From Datura wrightii (Eukaryota; Streptophyta; Magnoliopsida; Solanales; Solanaceae): 64,000 nt of DNA. Shown here in pieces: positions 21,259-33,198 of the stretch. Within the stretch, counting starts at the first letter, position 1. Every line of letters begins with the position of its first letter. The DNA is taken from assembly GCA_035772735.1 (NCBI GenBank), contig JASDFA010000008.1, positions 5,686,501-5,750,500 on the forward strand, written 5' to 3'. The position numbers and the translations under genes were made by a program. Under the pieces are notes generated by a model. That model was not told the DNA's origin. It did not search any database and saw only the letters and a program-made list of their open reading frames with translations.

Positions 21259-22970
21259 GATGTCCTTGATATATTTTTGCGTACTTCAGCACTCCCTGCA
21301 AAACATCAACAAGAGGTAAATTAATGTGTACCTTTTTAAGCACCTCCATGAACTTTTTGAAACACGCTTCCTCCTTGTGTTACCTTAGTATTTGAGGGAA
21401 CGGGGGTGGTGGTCTTTCTGGTTCAGCTTTCTTCTCCTTCCCCCAATCATCATTGTGATCCCTCTCATTATCACTCGCTTCCGACTGCTATGGTGGTCTT
21501 TCTGGTTCCACCTCCTTGAGTTGCAAACCACTCCTTGTGGTCACTGCATTTACTTGCTTGGGGTTCAGATCAGTGTCACTCGGAAGTCCTCCTCTTGTCC
21601 TGGTGTTTTGAGCTCCAACAAATTGCCCAAACCGGTACTCAACGCCTTTGTAGCTAACTGATTTTTCTTTACATGGGCTGCCAATTTCACGTAGTCAGCC
21701 TGCAATTGAGCTTGGTTAGCTATCATTGTCTTGAATATCTCCTTATTGTTGGGTGATGGTGGTGGAGGAGGTGCATTATTGCTTCTCCTTGATTTCTCTG
21801 TGCCCTCTGACTCGAACTCTGCCCTTGATGGTTGTTGCTACCCCAAGAGAAATTCGGGTGATTCCTCCAGTTGGAATTGTAGCTGTTGGCATACTGTAAG
21901 TGGTTATTTCTCTGTACATTACCAACAAAGTTCACCGAATTAGGATTTGCTCCACAACACTCAACTGAGTGTTCATTACTCCTGCACACTTCACACCAAA
22001 TCTGCTGCACTACATTCACTAGGGCTTAAGACTGGTTCATGCTCATGTTACTGAAGTGGGTGTTGAGTTGATTCTGTAATGCAGCTATCTGTGTAGCAAT
22101 AGCTGTAAAACCATCCACTTCCAAGAATCCAGCTTCTTTCCTTATTCCTCCTCTTGAAGTCCGCATTCCACTCCGAATTCCCCTACGAAATACGATTTAA
22201 CAAAGTATACAGCTCCTCATAAGTCTTCTCTAATGCTTGTACCTCAGCTGCTGAGTCTAGCAAGATTTTTGTGTGGGGTTCCAAACCCTCTATGAAAGTA
22301 TGCACCAGCACATCATTGGATTGGTGATGATGAGGACAACCCCGCAACATAGTTTTGAATCTCTCCCAGGCTTGATACAGATTCTCTCCCTCTCTCTGTT
22401 TAAAACTTAGAATTTGACTTCTAAGTCTTACTATTTTGCCGGATGGAAAGAACCGTATCAAGAATTTCTTTGCAAGATCATCCCAAGTAGTGATGAAATT
22501 AGGTGGCTCAGCTTTCAACCACCTCTTAGCTTCTCCCAAAAGTGAAAATAGGAACAATGTAAGCCTGACATAATCTGATGACACTCCAGCGGGGATGTAA
22601 GTGTCACTTATCTTCAAAAAATTTTGGAGATGTTGTTGTGGATCCTCGTGAGGGAGACCTATGAATTGCCCGCTGGTGTGCAGCAATTGCACCATGTTCT
22701 ATTTAAGCTCGAACCTCCCTCCTGGCTCAGGTTTGCGGATGCTAGATGTGACATTGTTAGCATGTGGGATTGCCACCTCGTGAACCGGCCTAGCTGCCAT
22801 TTCCTCGGGCACTAACACTGCCCTTACAACTGGTGGATTCTGTTGTTGCTCCAAGATTGTTTATCTAAGCAACTGCAACTTTTTCTCTAGAGCTTCTCTC
22901 CTTTGACGATCGAATTGTCTTTCCGGCTCTAAATATGAGTCCACCAGCTCCTTGTCTCTTGCCAGTGTTC
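21259..22970 (-). pseudogene. gag: TA-2 gag (capsid/nucleocapsid), broken
   Basis: Structural protein that packages the element's RNA. The N-terminal part begins near 22970 on the minus strand and has a charged stretch (RQFDRQRREALEKKLQ) with at least one stop. The Retrotrans_gag domain is clear at 22695-22183: GQFIGLPHEDPQQHLQNF, AKRWLKAEPP, DLAKKFLIRFFPSGK, and LYQAWERFKTMLRGCPHH. After a stop near 22185, the nucleocapsid follows at 22019-21723, with one zinc knuckle, CEVCRSNEHSVECC (spacing C-x2-C-x4-H-x4-C), and an Asn/Gln-rich tail. The linker to protease (21720-21260) carries further frame breaks. Domain order and motifs are typical of Tat/Athila gag. Confidence 0.85.
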
Positions 22971-23070
22971 AACAAAAATTAATATCTGCAAAATACAGGC
23001 TAAGACCAAGTTGTCAACACTAAGAGGAAATAGTAAACTAACACTTAAGAAAAATTTTACCAATTGCCAG

Positions 23071-23088
23071 TCCCCGGCAACGGTGCCA
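23071..23088 (-). promoter_or_regulatory. TA-2 primer-binding site for tRNA-Asp
   Basis: The plus strand reads tccccggcaacggtgcca, matching the 3' end of plant tRNA-Asp(GTC) plus CCA with a single change (t for c in ggcgcc). It lies six bases from the 5' LTR. Confidence 0.9.
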
Positions 23089-23094
23089 AAAACT

Positions 23095-24526
23095 TGTTCC
23101 CACTGTTTCGCAACTACCTACACGCAAGTGCACGTGGTCGAACAAGTAGTAAAATGGCTAGAGTAGCCAAGTATCGATCCCACAGGGACTGGACCAAGGT
23201 AATAATCGAATCAAGCGTTAATAATCTCTAACTCTAATAATGCATACAACGGTTTCAAGAAGATTTTGGGAGTTTGTTTCCTAATTTATGCTAATCTAAG
23301 ACGAATTTACAAATTGAGTCTGAACTATAGTAATGAGCATGCTGAGGCTAAAACGAACACGCAGGGAAGCAATTTATTGATACAAATTGGTTAATCTTTC
23401 CTCCGGTTGCTAGTCAAGAATTATTGCCTAAGGATTAAAACTCTTGTATTTAACCCAACTAAAGAATTATGAACCTTCCACCTACATTTCTGTGATAAGA
23501 AGAAATTCATGTTCTATCCATACGAAACTGATTCCTTAATTAACTAATACGACTTTCAGATATATTTCTATTTGAAGGTAAATCAATTCTCAATTTTCCC
23601 AAACCAAGAAGAGATCATATCCTATTAATTCACAATTTTCCAATTTCTTTCTCTTTCGATCGCAAACCGGATTTTTTAGATATACATTAATATTGGCCGA
23701 ACATTAATGCAGTAAGAACAAGAATTAATAGAACAACCATGAAAGAAAAGATGAAAAACAAGGATGATCAATAATCACATTCCACTACAAATGTTCTTAG
23801 CCTCAGCAAGAAGTGAATTTAGCCACTCATTTGTGGATTAAACATCGTTAAATGAGTGTAAATCATACAAATAATTGAAATAAGGAAGAAAGAGATAGAG
23901 AAAAACCCTAAGAATTTTGTCCCCTCAACCCATGTTCTTGCTCAACCAAGTCAGAATTATTAAAAATAAACCTAAGTGTGCTATTTATACTAGTGGAAAT
24001 TTTTCCCGGAATAACAAGCAACGTGTCACGGAGTGCATCGCGGAGCACTGCCTTTGTGACACGCCACAAACGCGGACCCTCACTGGAATCCTTTCCTCCA
24101 GGTAATTATGCCCAACGTGCCACGGCGTGCAACGCGGGGCTTGGCCAACGTGCCACGGCGTGCAACGCGGGGCTTGGCCAACGTACCACGGCCCTGATGC
24201 GCACCTTCACTGGAATTTGGCTCATCTTCAGCATCCGAGAAGAATGCATCCGCGATGGCAGCGTGACACGGCTCCATCGCGGAGCCCCTTTAATTCATGC
24301 TTTCTTTGGCCTTTTCCTTGCTCGCTTCTAAGTCTCCCCGATTTCTCCCAACATGCATCTTAGCTTCATAAAATTATATTTTTCCTAAAAACAACTCTAA
24401 TCATGTTGGTTAGTATAAATTCACATTTGACTACAATTCACATGAGAATGCACACACATCGATAGATAAACAAGACAAAATGACGCATTTGAGTATCACT
24501 TGGGCATATAAATCTGCCCAAGATCA
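23095..24526 (-). repeat. TA-2 5' LTR (right copy)
   Basis: A 1432-bp LTR starting TGTTCCCACTG and ending CAAGATCA on the plus strand. It differs from the left copy by scattered substitutions and small indels. It also has a tandem duplication of about 33 bp at 24113-24178 (cgtgcaacgcggggcttggc unit), which is single in the left copy. This LTR would contain the promoter for the minus-strand transcript. Confidence 0.92.
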
Positions 24527-26525
24527 CATCACTCCCGCAACATCGCACAATCAGCCATCTGATACTCAGACCGGACAGGGCGTGTGGTAAATAATACAAA
24601 TCATAAAAATGAGCAAACTGATACCTAGGCCAGTAGCTGAACAACACAATATATCTGACTCAACTAACGGGTCCAACTTGGAGGACTAACTGAATAATGC
24701 AAAGTAATTGACTCAGATAACGGGTCTAACTCGGAGGACCAACCGAACATCATACCCCTAGTAGCTGATAGGAATGGATATAAAGCATAACTTGACTTGA
24801 AAGCTTAATGTGGACATGAGACTCGAGCAACAGGACACTAGACCTCGCTTACAGGTTCTTAGAATGAACTTTGGATACTTCGACCCAACATTGGAATACT
24901 TAAACTTCACTTTAATACTTAGATTGAACTTAGAAAGCTTAGACTCAACTTGAACTCAATTGGAAGTACTCAGACTCAATTATGGATACTTAGCATCAAT
25001 GTTCCCTACTTTTAGCACCCGATAACTTGCCAATAGCTTAAGGAATAAGAGTTATGGAATTCTTTTTAAGACTTAAGAACTATAAAACATATATACATGA
25101 AGGTAGGTAACCATAACAAGGAATCTTTTGTTTGGTTCCCTCATTTATCCTTATTAATCTCGATATTACCCTATGTTACTCTTACGTCGCTATCTTAGAT
25201 TCAATTTATAATTTCATAAGGTTACCAGAACCTCATACATGATCAACATAACATATATAAAATAATGTAAAGGATCATATAACAATTCCCATGCTGAGGG
25301 GTCTCCAACTCTATGTACAACTATGATAACAATCGACAAGATATCATACATTAAATGCCTCTTTGGACTAGACATAATCTCAACATTTAACATCAATAAA
25401 ATATGAAACTTTAAAGCTTAAATGGAGGTTACCGTACATCCTCAAGACATGTAAAATGTTTTCTCTCTCATTCAACTCACAACGCATGAATCGTGCTTGC
25501 AAGAACGACGAACAGAATGCCTTACATACCTTTCTTTGGACAATTTTTCATACTTCAATGGCCAACCCAAGCCTATTCTGTAGTATAAAATGCAGCCGAA
25601 AATAACTCACCAAAGGTACTCACAATAGCAACATTAATACACGACAATATCAATAACATTTAACCATCTTCTCTACTAGTTTTCACAATCTTTTGAGGGA
25701 GAAAACAAGAGGTAACTTGACCTCACATTTTCTGTAATTCTTCCCCTCAAGTTAGAGTGTATTGCAAAAATCCTAAGAAAAATGAGCAAAAGCTCAGCTC
25801 AAAAACAATTTATTGGCAGCTCACTTAGCTGCCAATTTCCAGCTTTTTGCTTTACAATTTGAGGGATTTAAAGATGGCAAAATCCGTACCACTCTCCTTA
25901 GCTTTAATCCCTACTTCAAGGTGGACACATAGGCATTAAAACCAACTCCTAAAATGCGGCAACCTCACCCAAAAAAACCGCAAAAAATGAGCTCCAAAAC
26001 AGCCCCCAGGACACTTGGCAAAGAATTCTCAACTTGTCCTGTGATTTTCTTGAACTTAGCTTGATTTTTCCTCCTTTCTTTTCTTTGTTCTAACTACTGG
26101 AACTGAGAGCGACATGGAATACTTAGAAATCTGGTCTATTTTGTTCGGGATGAAAATGCTTACTATAAGTGAAAAATCTAATTTTAAGTAAATAGGGCGA
26201 TGGAGGTGCTAGGGCGTCATGCCCATGTCATTGCTCAAGGTGCCTTGGTAAAATACTCATAACTTCTTACTCTGAAATCTGATTGGTGAACGCTTTGATG
26301 TTCTTAAAACCAGACTCAAAGACCTTTAATTTGATAGGACGTGATGCTTCTAACTCATTATAGATTGGGAGATGTGATCATTTAAAATTAACCCTTATTT
26401 ATGAACTTCACATACTCTTCCCTTTTCTGTTCGTACATGTTTCCCTTGTCATCTATGACCAAAATACAACCCTACATCCCTTAACATAGTATGCAAACAT
26501 CAAATAATCACCAAAAAATTTGGGG
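24527..26525 (-). repeat. CV-C-family LTR, piece 3 of 3
   Basis: It continues the LTR interrupted by TA-2. It shares with the CV-C LTR the landmarks ctgaggggtctccaac, cgaatcgtgctt-like, cttagctgccaatttccagctttt, cagcccccaggacacttggcaa, gggcgtcatgccc and aaacatcaaataatcaccaaaa. It ends around aatttggggtg near 26525, matching the end of the CV-C LTR at 50985-51003. Adding the three pieces gives about 2.9 kb, close to the 2.73-2.76 kb of the CV-C LTRs. There is no coding content. Confidence 0.65.
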
Positions 26526-26605
26526 TGAAATAGAAAAGACTCTACCTAATGCAGCTTTCGCACACTCTAGGATACACCTAAACCTTTTCTCTGATACCAA
26601 GTTTG
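26526..26605 (-). promoter_or_regulatory. CV-D leader and tRNA-Met primer-binding site
   Basis: This resembles the CV-A leader at 46530-46605: agactctacctaatgcagctttc against agactctacttaacgcggctttc. It ends with tctgataccaagtt, the complement of the tRNA-Met primer site (ttggtatcaga), directly before the LTR start TGTCATGACCC at 26606. It is the only internal sequence of CV-D that survives. Confidence 0.65.
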
Positions 26606-28729
26606 TCATGACCCAAGATGAGACCTCAAACGGAGACACAGGATCTAGAACCATGAATGACTCCAAACTAACCCATGAAAAAAATGTAGCATAAATAAGA
26701 GCATTACTAAGCGGAAATTAAATCATGAACATGATATAAGTGGAATTCTGTGCAACATGAAGTCATACACGTAAACACGTGCCAACAACGCTGAGTTGTC
26801 TATACCTGGTTGTCTGAAAAGCCTCTACTACTATGATGAATTAATGGGACAACACCACCAACTAATTTGCTACGTCTAAAATTGAATATACAATGTAAAA
26901 ACATAAAACTGATAATATCCTCGGAGAATGAGGACTGACCCAAGTGGGGACAAAACTGGACTAAACGAGAGCGAGCTAATGACGAAGTTGATACTGGTCA
27001 CCTAGACCTATATCATGAGACAAAATAGCGTAGAGTATGTGGTCAGTACTTTTAATGTACTGTGTATGTATAGAAAGTAAAACACGCTAGTAAAATGATA
27101 GTATGAAATCATGAAATAAATCAATATAGATCATGAGGGTAAGGGCAACATGCTAAAAGCCATACATCTGAAGTATACATAATCATAAGTTATTCATCGT
27201 AATCTAAATAATGACCCATGGTTTAGAAATAGAATTCATATACCGTACTATACTTGAAAACATAAGTGAAAAATCATAAACTGATCAATGGGTCAAATAT
27301 GTTATAAGAAATAATATCATGAGACATGAACATGAGTGTCTTGAAAACATTAGGATCAATGGGAGGCTTCATCTTAAATGACACCATCATGATAGAGCTT
27401 ACCCGATGCCCCAACAATCTCGCTCAAGTGGGAAGAGACATCCCAAGCTTGCTAAGGCTAGGAATGATTTAAGGAGTGATATCACTTATGAGTCCTCGTA
27501 GGGTTTGAACATGAATATATACCTATGATGGCACATAGTTTTGAGACTAAGGGTCTGCTGGAACCCCTAGTCTATTCGGTGCTAGACATACTCCCAGAAA
27601 CAGGCACATGGCTCATAATCATTATCGTGAAAACATACTTTAACTTGCATGGACTAGCTGAAACATGAAATCATTAATCATAGTTGACATGAATGAAATG
27701 TTCATGAAAAGATGACATAAAATTGGCCATGATACTTGAACTTGAATTTCACGAAAATAACACAATCTTGAATAAAGCTTCATAACTTCAAAATCGTGGA
27801 ATCATAAGTTTAGGATTTCATAAATTATTCATACATCCTAGATAGTTCATCATACTTGAAATCATGGCTCATAAGCTTGAAATTCGTAAGTCATGCATAA
27901 TAGGGCATAATCTTCAAAACTTGAAATCATGGATTACGAAGTAAATTAAGGGTTAAATCTACCCCAATAGCCATAAAACATGAGAGAATTGAACCCATAC
28001 AGATAGCATGGAAGATTGCATTGAGTTGGGTCAAACCCTAGAATTTAACTTGACATGCTTAGAGACTTGAAATAATATAATTGGGATGAAATTAAGCATG
28101 AGAGTAGAAGAAGTTCCCCCATTGATAACCCTACATACCTGGGTAATTGACTCCTAAGCTTGTATTGAAAAGCCCAAGAACACTTCGACAGGTTTGATTA
28201 AGAACCCTAGCTTTGATCTTGAGGGAAAATTCCAACTATCACTCTTTGATGGAAATGAATAATTTAGCTATATTAAACTCCTTTAATCTGACCCTTAGAA
28301 AGCCTAAAACAAAGTTATTTAGGAGTTAGAAGCTTAGAAATTTACAAAAATACCCCTAGAACATGTAATTAAAAACTGACTGCTAGGTACCATGAGTCAT
28401 ATCATGAGTCATACCACCAAACAACTCATGGTTTCCTTCCATTGTTTGTGGGTCAAAATTTTTGGTCATCTAGTTCTCCAACCATAGGCATCACCACGAC
28501 TCGTTGTTTCCAACAAGTCATACCTTCGCACATTATTGCCTCCTACTACTGGTAGCATGAGTCGTTGTTACTGGGCCATGGAGAACTACTACATACAACA
28601 ACTGCTCCAACGAACCATGACATCAGACCATGACCCGTACCACGAGTCGTTCTGAGAAATTGTACAGATTTTTCTGTTGATTTTGCTACAAGTGTAGGGC
28701 TTGATCGTAGGGTCTTTCTCGAATATTAC
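26606..28729 (-). mobile_element. CV-D right (5') LTR
   Basis: A 2124-bp CV-A-family LTR starting TGTCATGACCC next to the primer site and ending cgaatattaca. It shares ordered landmarks with the other copies (gcgtagagtatgtggtcagtac, gatagagcttacccgatgccccaac, ccctacatacctgggtaa). At 28385-28660 it is dense in short words such as cacgactcgt and ccacgagtcgtt. To its right the sequence is integrase of another element, so CV-D inserted into TA-0. Confidence 0.75.
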
Positions 28730-29386
28730 AACTATCTATCGTGGTGCTAACATGGAATCTAGAAATCGTGGTCAATGCCAATAGCAAGGGTCCATATCAC
28801 GAAGATAAGATATGTTCCTCAACTTTGTGCTTAAGGTAAAGTTATTTGATGTTTGGAGCATTGACTTCATAGGTCCCTTAGAGAGCTACTATAGGATAAA
28901 ACATACATCTTGGTGGTAGTAGACTATGTGTAAAAGTTGGTCGAAGCTATAGCATTGCCTAATAATGAAGCAAAAAGTTTCACTTCCTTCCTTAAAGAGA
29001 ATATTTTCACCAGGTTCGATATTCAAAGATGCTTAATCATTGATAGTGGATCTCATTTTTGCAATAAAGCTTTCAAAGTCTTACTTTTGACAAATGGAGT
29101 GAAATAAAAAGTGGCAATCCCATATCATTCACAAACCAGTGGCCAAGTGGTGGTGACAAATAGAGTGATAAAGAGCATTCTAGCTAAAACTGTCAATGCG
29201 AATTGGACAGACTAGTCCAGGAAGCTACATGATGCTTTATGGTCTTACAAAAAAGCTTACAAGCTGCCAATTAGAGCATTTCCTTATCAATTAGTTCTCC
29301 AAAAAGCTTGCCACCTGTTAGTTGAGTAAGAGTGTAAAGCCTTATGAGCTTTGAAAAAGTTGAACGTGGAGTGGGATAATATGGCT
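28730..29386 (+). pseudogene. INT: TA-0 integrase fragment (Tat/Athila type)
   Basis: Integrase inserts the element's cDNA into the host chromosome. Read on the plus strand with many stops and shifts, it shows the end of the zinc-binding region and then the core: FDVWSIDFIGPL (first catalytic Asp), a degraded second Asp block near 29030-29055 (SLIVD-like), the H/P/T/SGQ block near 29125-29150, and ALW/YGLTKK...QL near 29230-29300. The wording matches Athila/Tat integrases and not the chromovirus integrases elsewhere in this window. It is cut on the left by the CV-D LTR and on the right by the CV-A LTR, so it is the oldest layer here. There are at least ten stops, so it is non-functional. Confidence 0.8.
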
Positions 29387-30249
29387 TGTACGACCCAAAC
29401 ATAGGCCCGGATCGAGACATGGGACAAGAAACCCCAAGGGACTCCAAGTCGACCCATGGCATAAAATAATATTTAACTAAATCATAAAAGTGGAAGATGA
29501 ACATGATAAACTTAGCAGAAGTCTGAAATAAGCATAACATCAGAAATACACACGAATCTGAAGCTGATTACATTCTATGTTTGAAAAGCCTCCAATACTA
29601 ATGAGTTGATGGGACAAGAGCCAACTAACTCTAAGTCTAAAACTGAATACATAAAGAAAAGTGATAAAGCATGGTCCTCGGGAGATGAGGACTCACCAAC
29701 AGATGTGGAATGCCAACTCAGAAAGGCTGGCTAAGGGCGACGCTGAGTCTGAGTACCGGGGCCTGTATCATAAAACGATACAGCATAGAGTATGTGATTA
29801 GTATGTGGAATGTGAGTATGCAAGGTAGGTAAAATCGCTTAATTAACTAAAATCATTTAAAGCATGCATAATATAAAACATAATCAAAACAAGAATCTGA
29901 GAGTAGGATTGCATGCTTTTTTTTTGGGAAATCATGATCTCAGCATAACATAACATCATAAGTGATAATCGTAAGTAAAACTGAACATTGGGTCAAACCT
30001 CTTCTAGAATACACATATATATATATAGCATGAGTGATAAACATGCATAACTGAAATCATGAGGAACAATGGGAGACTCATCTTATAACCAACATACCAC
30101 GGTAGAGCTTACGTGGTCCCAACTATCACTCTCAAGTGGGTAGAACCATCAAAAGCCTTGTCAGGGCTAAGGGCGACACCATGATATCGATATCAAGTGC
30201 GAGGCCCAATCAGAGCAGGGGATAGCTCACAAGGAAAGTCCAAAGGTAT

Positions 30250-30250
30250 A

Positions 30251-30292
<42 letters not shown>
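30250..30292. repeat. (AT)n(GT)n microsatellite
   Basis: A run of AT dinucleotides followed by about 15 GT repeats. The equivalent place in the right LTR of CV-A (47450-47462) has only a short AT run, so the GT tract arose after the element inserted. Confidence 0.95.
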
Positions 30293-30296
<4 letters not shown>

Positions 30297-30400
30297 ACCT
30301 ACATTGGCACGTAGTTCTGAGGCATAGGGTGATCGCCCTTAGCCTACTCGATGTTAGACACTACTTGCAAAAATATGCATATGTTTTCCATCATTTTTCA

Positions 30401-30446
30401 ACGAAGCTCACCATTGTCTATTGACGAAGCTCACCATTGTCTATTG
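30401..30446. repeat. 23-bp tandem duplication in CV-A left LTR
   Basis: Two perfect copies of a 23-bp unit containing ctcaccattgtctattg, followed by the start of a third. The right LTR at about 47568-47595 has one copy. Confidence 0.85.
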
Positions 30447-31515
30447 ACGAAGCTCAATATTCAAAAACATCTCAAATATGAATCATATATGTGAAGCTTT
30501 AGCTCAAACCATACCACAAGCTGAGAATAATTGGGAGTCTTTTCTCCAAAACCATGTGGTAAGCTTATTCGGGAAATCATATATAATAGTTGAACATATG
30601 GGTATTTCCCAATTCATTAACATGCTTGAAAAATACATAAATCGCTTGAAAACATGATCATAAACATGGGTATCTTGAAAACATGCTTTTCATCAATAAT
30701 ATTTCATCATACTTGAACATTCATCATAAATCTCAACTTTCATGAACTTCTCATAAATGGGCATTTTAATTTATAAAGCTTGAAACATGATTTTAATTGA
30801 GAGAAATGTAAAAATTACCCATGAATCATAATTCAATGCTAGAAACATCTTTAAATCATACCCATGTAGGAAATTAGAGATTTCATGCATTGGGTTAAAA
30901 CCCCATAGAATCAACATATGAATATTCATGATTTAGAGAGAGATTGGGCATGGATGTGAACGGGTTCACCCATTCATAACCTTACATACCTTGCGAAAAC
31001 TGATTTTACCACTCCTTGATTTCCCAATGAAAGATTGAAGGAAAGCTTGAAGAAAAGCTACACTTGATCACCTCCTGGGACTTAGGAATGAAGAAAATAT
31101 CCTTAATGAATTTCCTGAAAATTCTGCACTGTCAGTGACAATGGATGACAGAATGATCTGTTGTAACATCCTACGGTCCATCATTACCACTCATTGTTGC
31201 TCCCTGGGTTTAGGTCTCTGATCCCTCACGACGATCGGACGGGACAGTTCATTGCTGCCAGTCATCATCACCACTACCTCTAATCTGGGATCCCTTTGCA
31301 CGACTGTTCACCATGACTCGTTACATCAAACCACAGGTTGTTCCTTGACCCGTTACTCCCAACTCTAAACCTGTAGTACCTCACCACGGACTCACCCAAC
31401 GGGTCGTTGGTGGCACCAACAATGACCCATTCTGTTACAATTTTCCAGATTTCTGCCACTCTCCATTTTAATATCCCTTTGGTCTAATCTTGGGCACTTC
31501 CGGAGTATTATAATA

Positions 31516-31528
31516 TCTCCCCCTTGGG
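31516..31528 (-). promoter_or_regulatory. CV-A polypurine tract
   Basis: The minus strand reads ccaagggggaga just before the 3' LTR, the normal position and composition of the plus-strand primer. Confidence 0.75.
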
Positions 31529-31764
31529 AACATTTATCCTCGAATGTGGGAAAACATACAGAAAATTGAGAACTGCAATCATCATACTCAATTACTGATC
31601 ATATAAGTTGAAACTAACAGAATGACAAACTCCGATTTAAACTACATGACTGAACTAAATTCATGAATCATACTACATTCATATACACGAAAGAAACTGG
31701 GGTACATGAACAGAACACGAAATTGTATAGAGTTTTAGGGCAAAAACTGACACCTCAAGCTGGA

Positions 31765-33198
31765 ACTAAGATACTAGAGAATAAATGTGGGTATATAGAC
31801 ATTATGTATGCTTCGGCTTTCCACGTAGCTCCTTCAACATGTTGATTCCTCCATAAAACATTGACTGAAGCTACTTCCTTTTTTCTTAGCCTTCGAACCT
31901 GACGATCCAGTATTTCCATCGGAACCTCCTAAAAACTAAGGCTGTCTTTCACACTAACACTGTCCACCAGGACAACTAGAGATGGATCATCCAAACACTT
32001 CTTTAAGAGCGACACATGAAAAACAGGATTCGCGGAAGCAAATTCTGAGGGCAACTCTAACTCATATGCCACCTTGCCAACCCGCTTCACAATTCGGTAG
32101 AGGCCAACATAACAAGGGCTGAGTTTTTCCTTCTTTCCAAACCTCATCACCCCCTTCATGGGAGACACCTTCAGAAACACCCAATCATCCACTTTGAACT
32201 CATGTTCTCTCCTTCTCACATCGGCATAGGACTTTTGGAGACTTTGAGTTGTTTTCAACCTGTCTCGAATGAGCTGAACTTTCTTCATAGCCTCATGGAC
32301 TAAATCTAGTCCTATCATCACAGCTTCACCAACTTCGAACCAACCAATAGAAAATCTACATCTTCGCCCATAGAGATACTTAAATGGAGCCATCTGAATA
32401 CTAGAAGGGTAGCTGTTATTGTATGCAAACTGAATAAGAGGCAAATGATCATTCAAACTACCCTTGAAGTCAATCACACATGCTCTCAACATGTCCTCGA
32501 GAGTTTGAATTATCCGCTCCGCCTGACCATCCATTTGCGGGTGAAATATTGTATTAAGCTTAACCTAAGTGCCAAGTCCTTTTTGAAACGATCTCCAAAA
32601 CTGAGAGGTAAAATGAGTACCTTTGTGTGATATGATGGAAAAGGGCACTCCATGCAATTGCACTAGCTCTCGGATGTATAATTTGGCATAATCCTCCATT
32701 GAATCCATGATTTTGACCGGTAGAAAATGAGCGGCTTTGGTCAACCTGTCAACAACAACCCAAATGGAGTCATATTACCGACCAGGGCGAGGCAACCCTA
32801 TGATGAAGTCCATATTGATTTCTTCCCACTTCTAAGTAGGAATACTGATATCCTGAAGTACACCTCCCGGTTTGATGCTCAACCTTCACTTGCTGATAGT
32901 TTGGGCACTTAGCTACAAAATTTACGATGTCTTTCTTCATGCCATTCCACTAATAGACTTCTTCTAAGTCTCAGTGCATCTTGGTGGCACCTAGATATAT
33001 CGAATACCTAGAACCGTGAGCCTCATGCAACATCTTACTCCTTAAATCATTAATGTCTGGGACACACAAGCGACCCTGGTACCGAAGCACACCATCTCCC
33101 CCTTTGGAGAAGACCTCCACCTTCTAATTCTGAACGGCTTCCTTCAACTTTACAAAAATAGGGTCCTCGTCTTGTCTAGCTTTTACATCAGTCACCAA
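31765..33198 (-). pseudogene. INT: CV-A integrase with C-terminal chromodomain, decayed
   Basis: Integrase of a chromovirus. The N-terminal zinc-binding part (about 33070-32850) and the first half of the core are readable only in fragments with stops. The region 32534-31929 is open for 201 codons: DGQAERIIQTLEDMLRAC (third catalytic residue in QAER), then FAYNNSYPSSIQMAPF, GRRCRFSIGWFEVGE, and the GPF/Y-like block SPCYVGLYRIVKRVGKVAYELELP with VFHVSLLKKC. After a stop the chromodomain-like tail continues to about 31765 (EVPMEILDRQVRRLRKKEV, then a conserved Trp). Chromodomains of this type are thought to steer insertion toward heterochromatin. Several stops make it non-functional. Confidence 0.85.

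Larger units (their letters stand above)
14836..24526 (-). mobile_element. TA-2: complete non-autonomous Tat/Athila-type retrotransposon
   Basis: This 9691-bp element is bounded by LTRs of 1413 and 1432 bp with termini TGTTC ... GATCA on the plus strand, and by a perfect CATCA duplication (14831-14835 and 24527-24531). The primer site for tRNA-Asp at 23071-23088 next to the right LTR and the purine tract at 16249-16262 next to the left LTR set the orientation as minus. The order from 5' to 3' is LTR, primer site, gag, protease, spacer with hairpins, an extra 407-codon frame, 3' region, purine tract, LTR. Nothing resembling reverse transcriptase, RNase H or integrase is found between the LTRs, so transposition would need enzymes from another element. 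Confidence 0.9.
29387..31515 (-). mobile_element. CV-A 3' LTR (left copy)
   Basis: A 2129-bp LTR starting TGTACGACCC inside the TA-0 integrase and ending gtattataata next to the purine tract. It matches the split right LTR (46606-48273 and 58513 on). The usual CA end has mutated. It carries a private AT/GT microsatellite (30250-30292), a 23-bp tandem duplication (30401-30446) and a deletion around 31075 relative to the right copy. Confidence 0.85.

Noticed and set aside
23071..23088. tRNA-Asp gene fragment
   Set aside because: Only the 18-nt 3' end is present and it lies next to the LTR; it is a primer-binding site, as are the sites at 5271 and the tRNA-Met sites.
30197..30424. 75-codon frame with a Cys/Val repeat
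   Set aside because: A translation of the AT/GT microsatellite.
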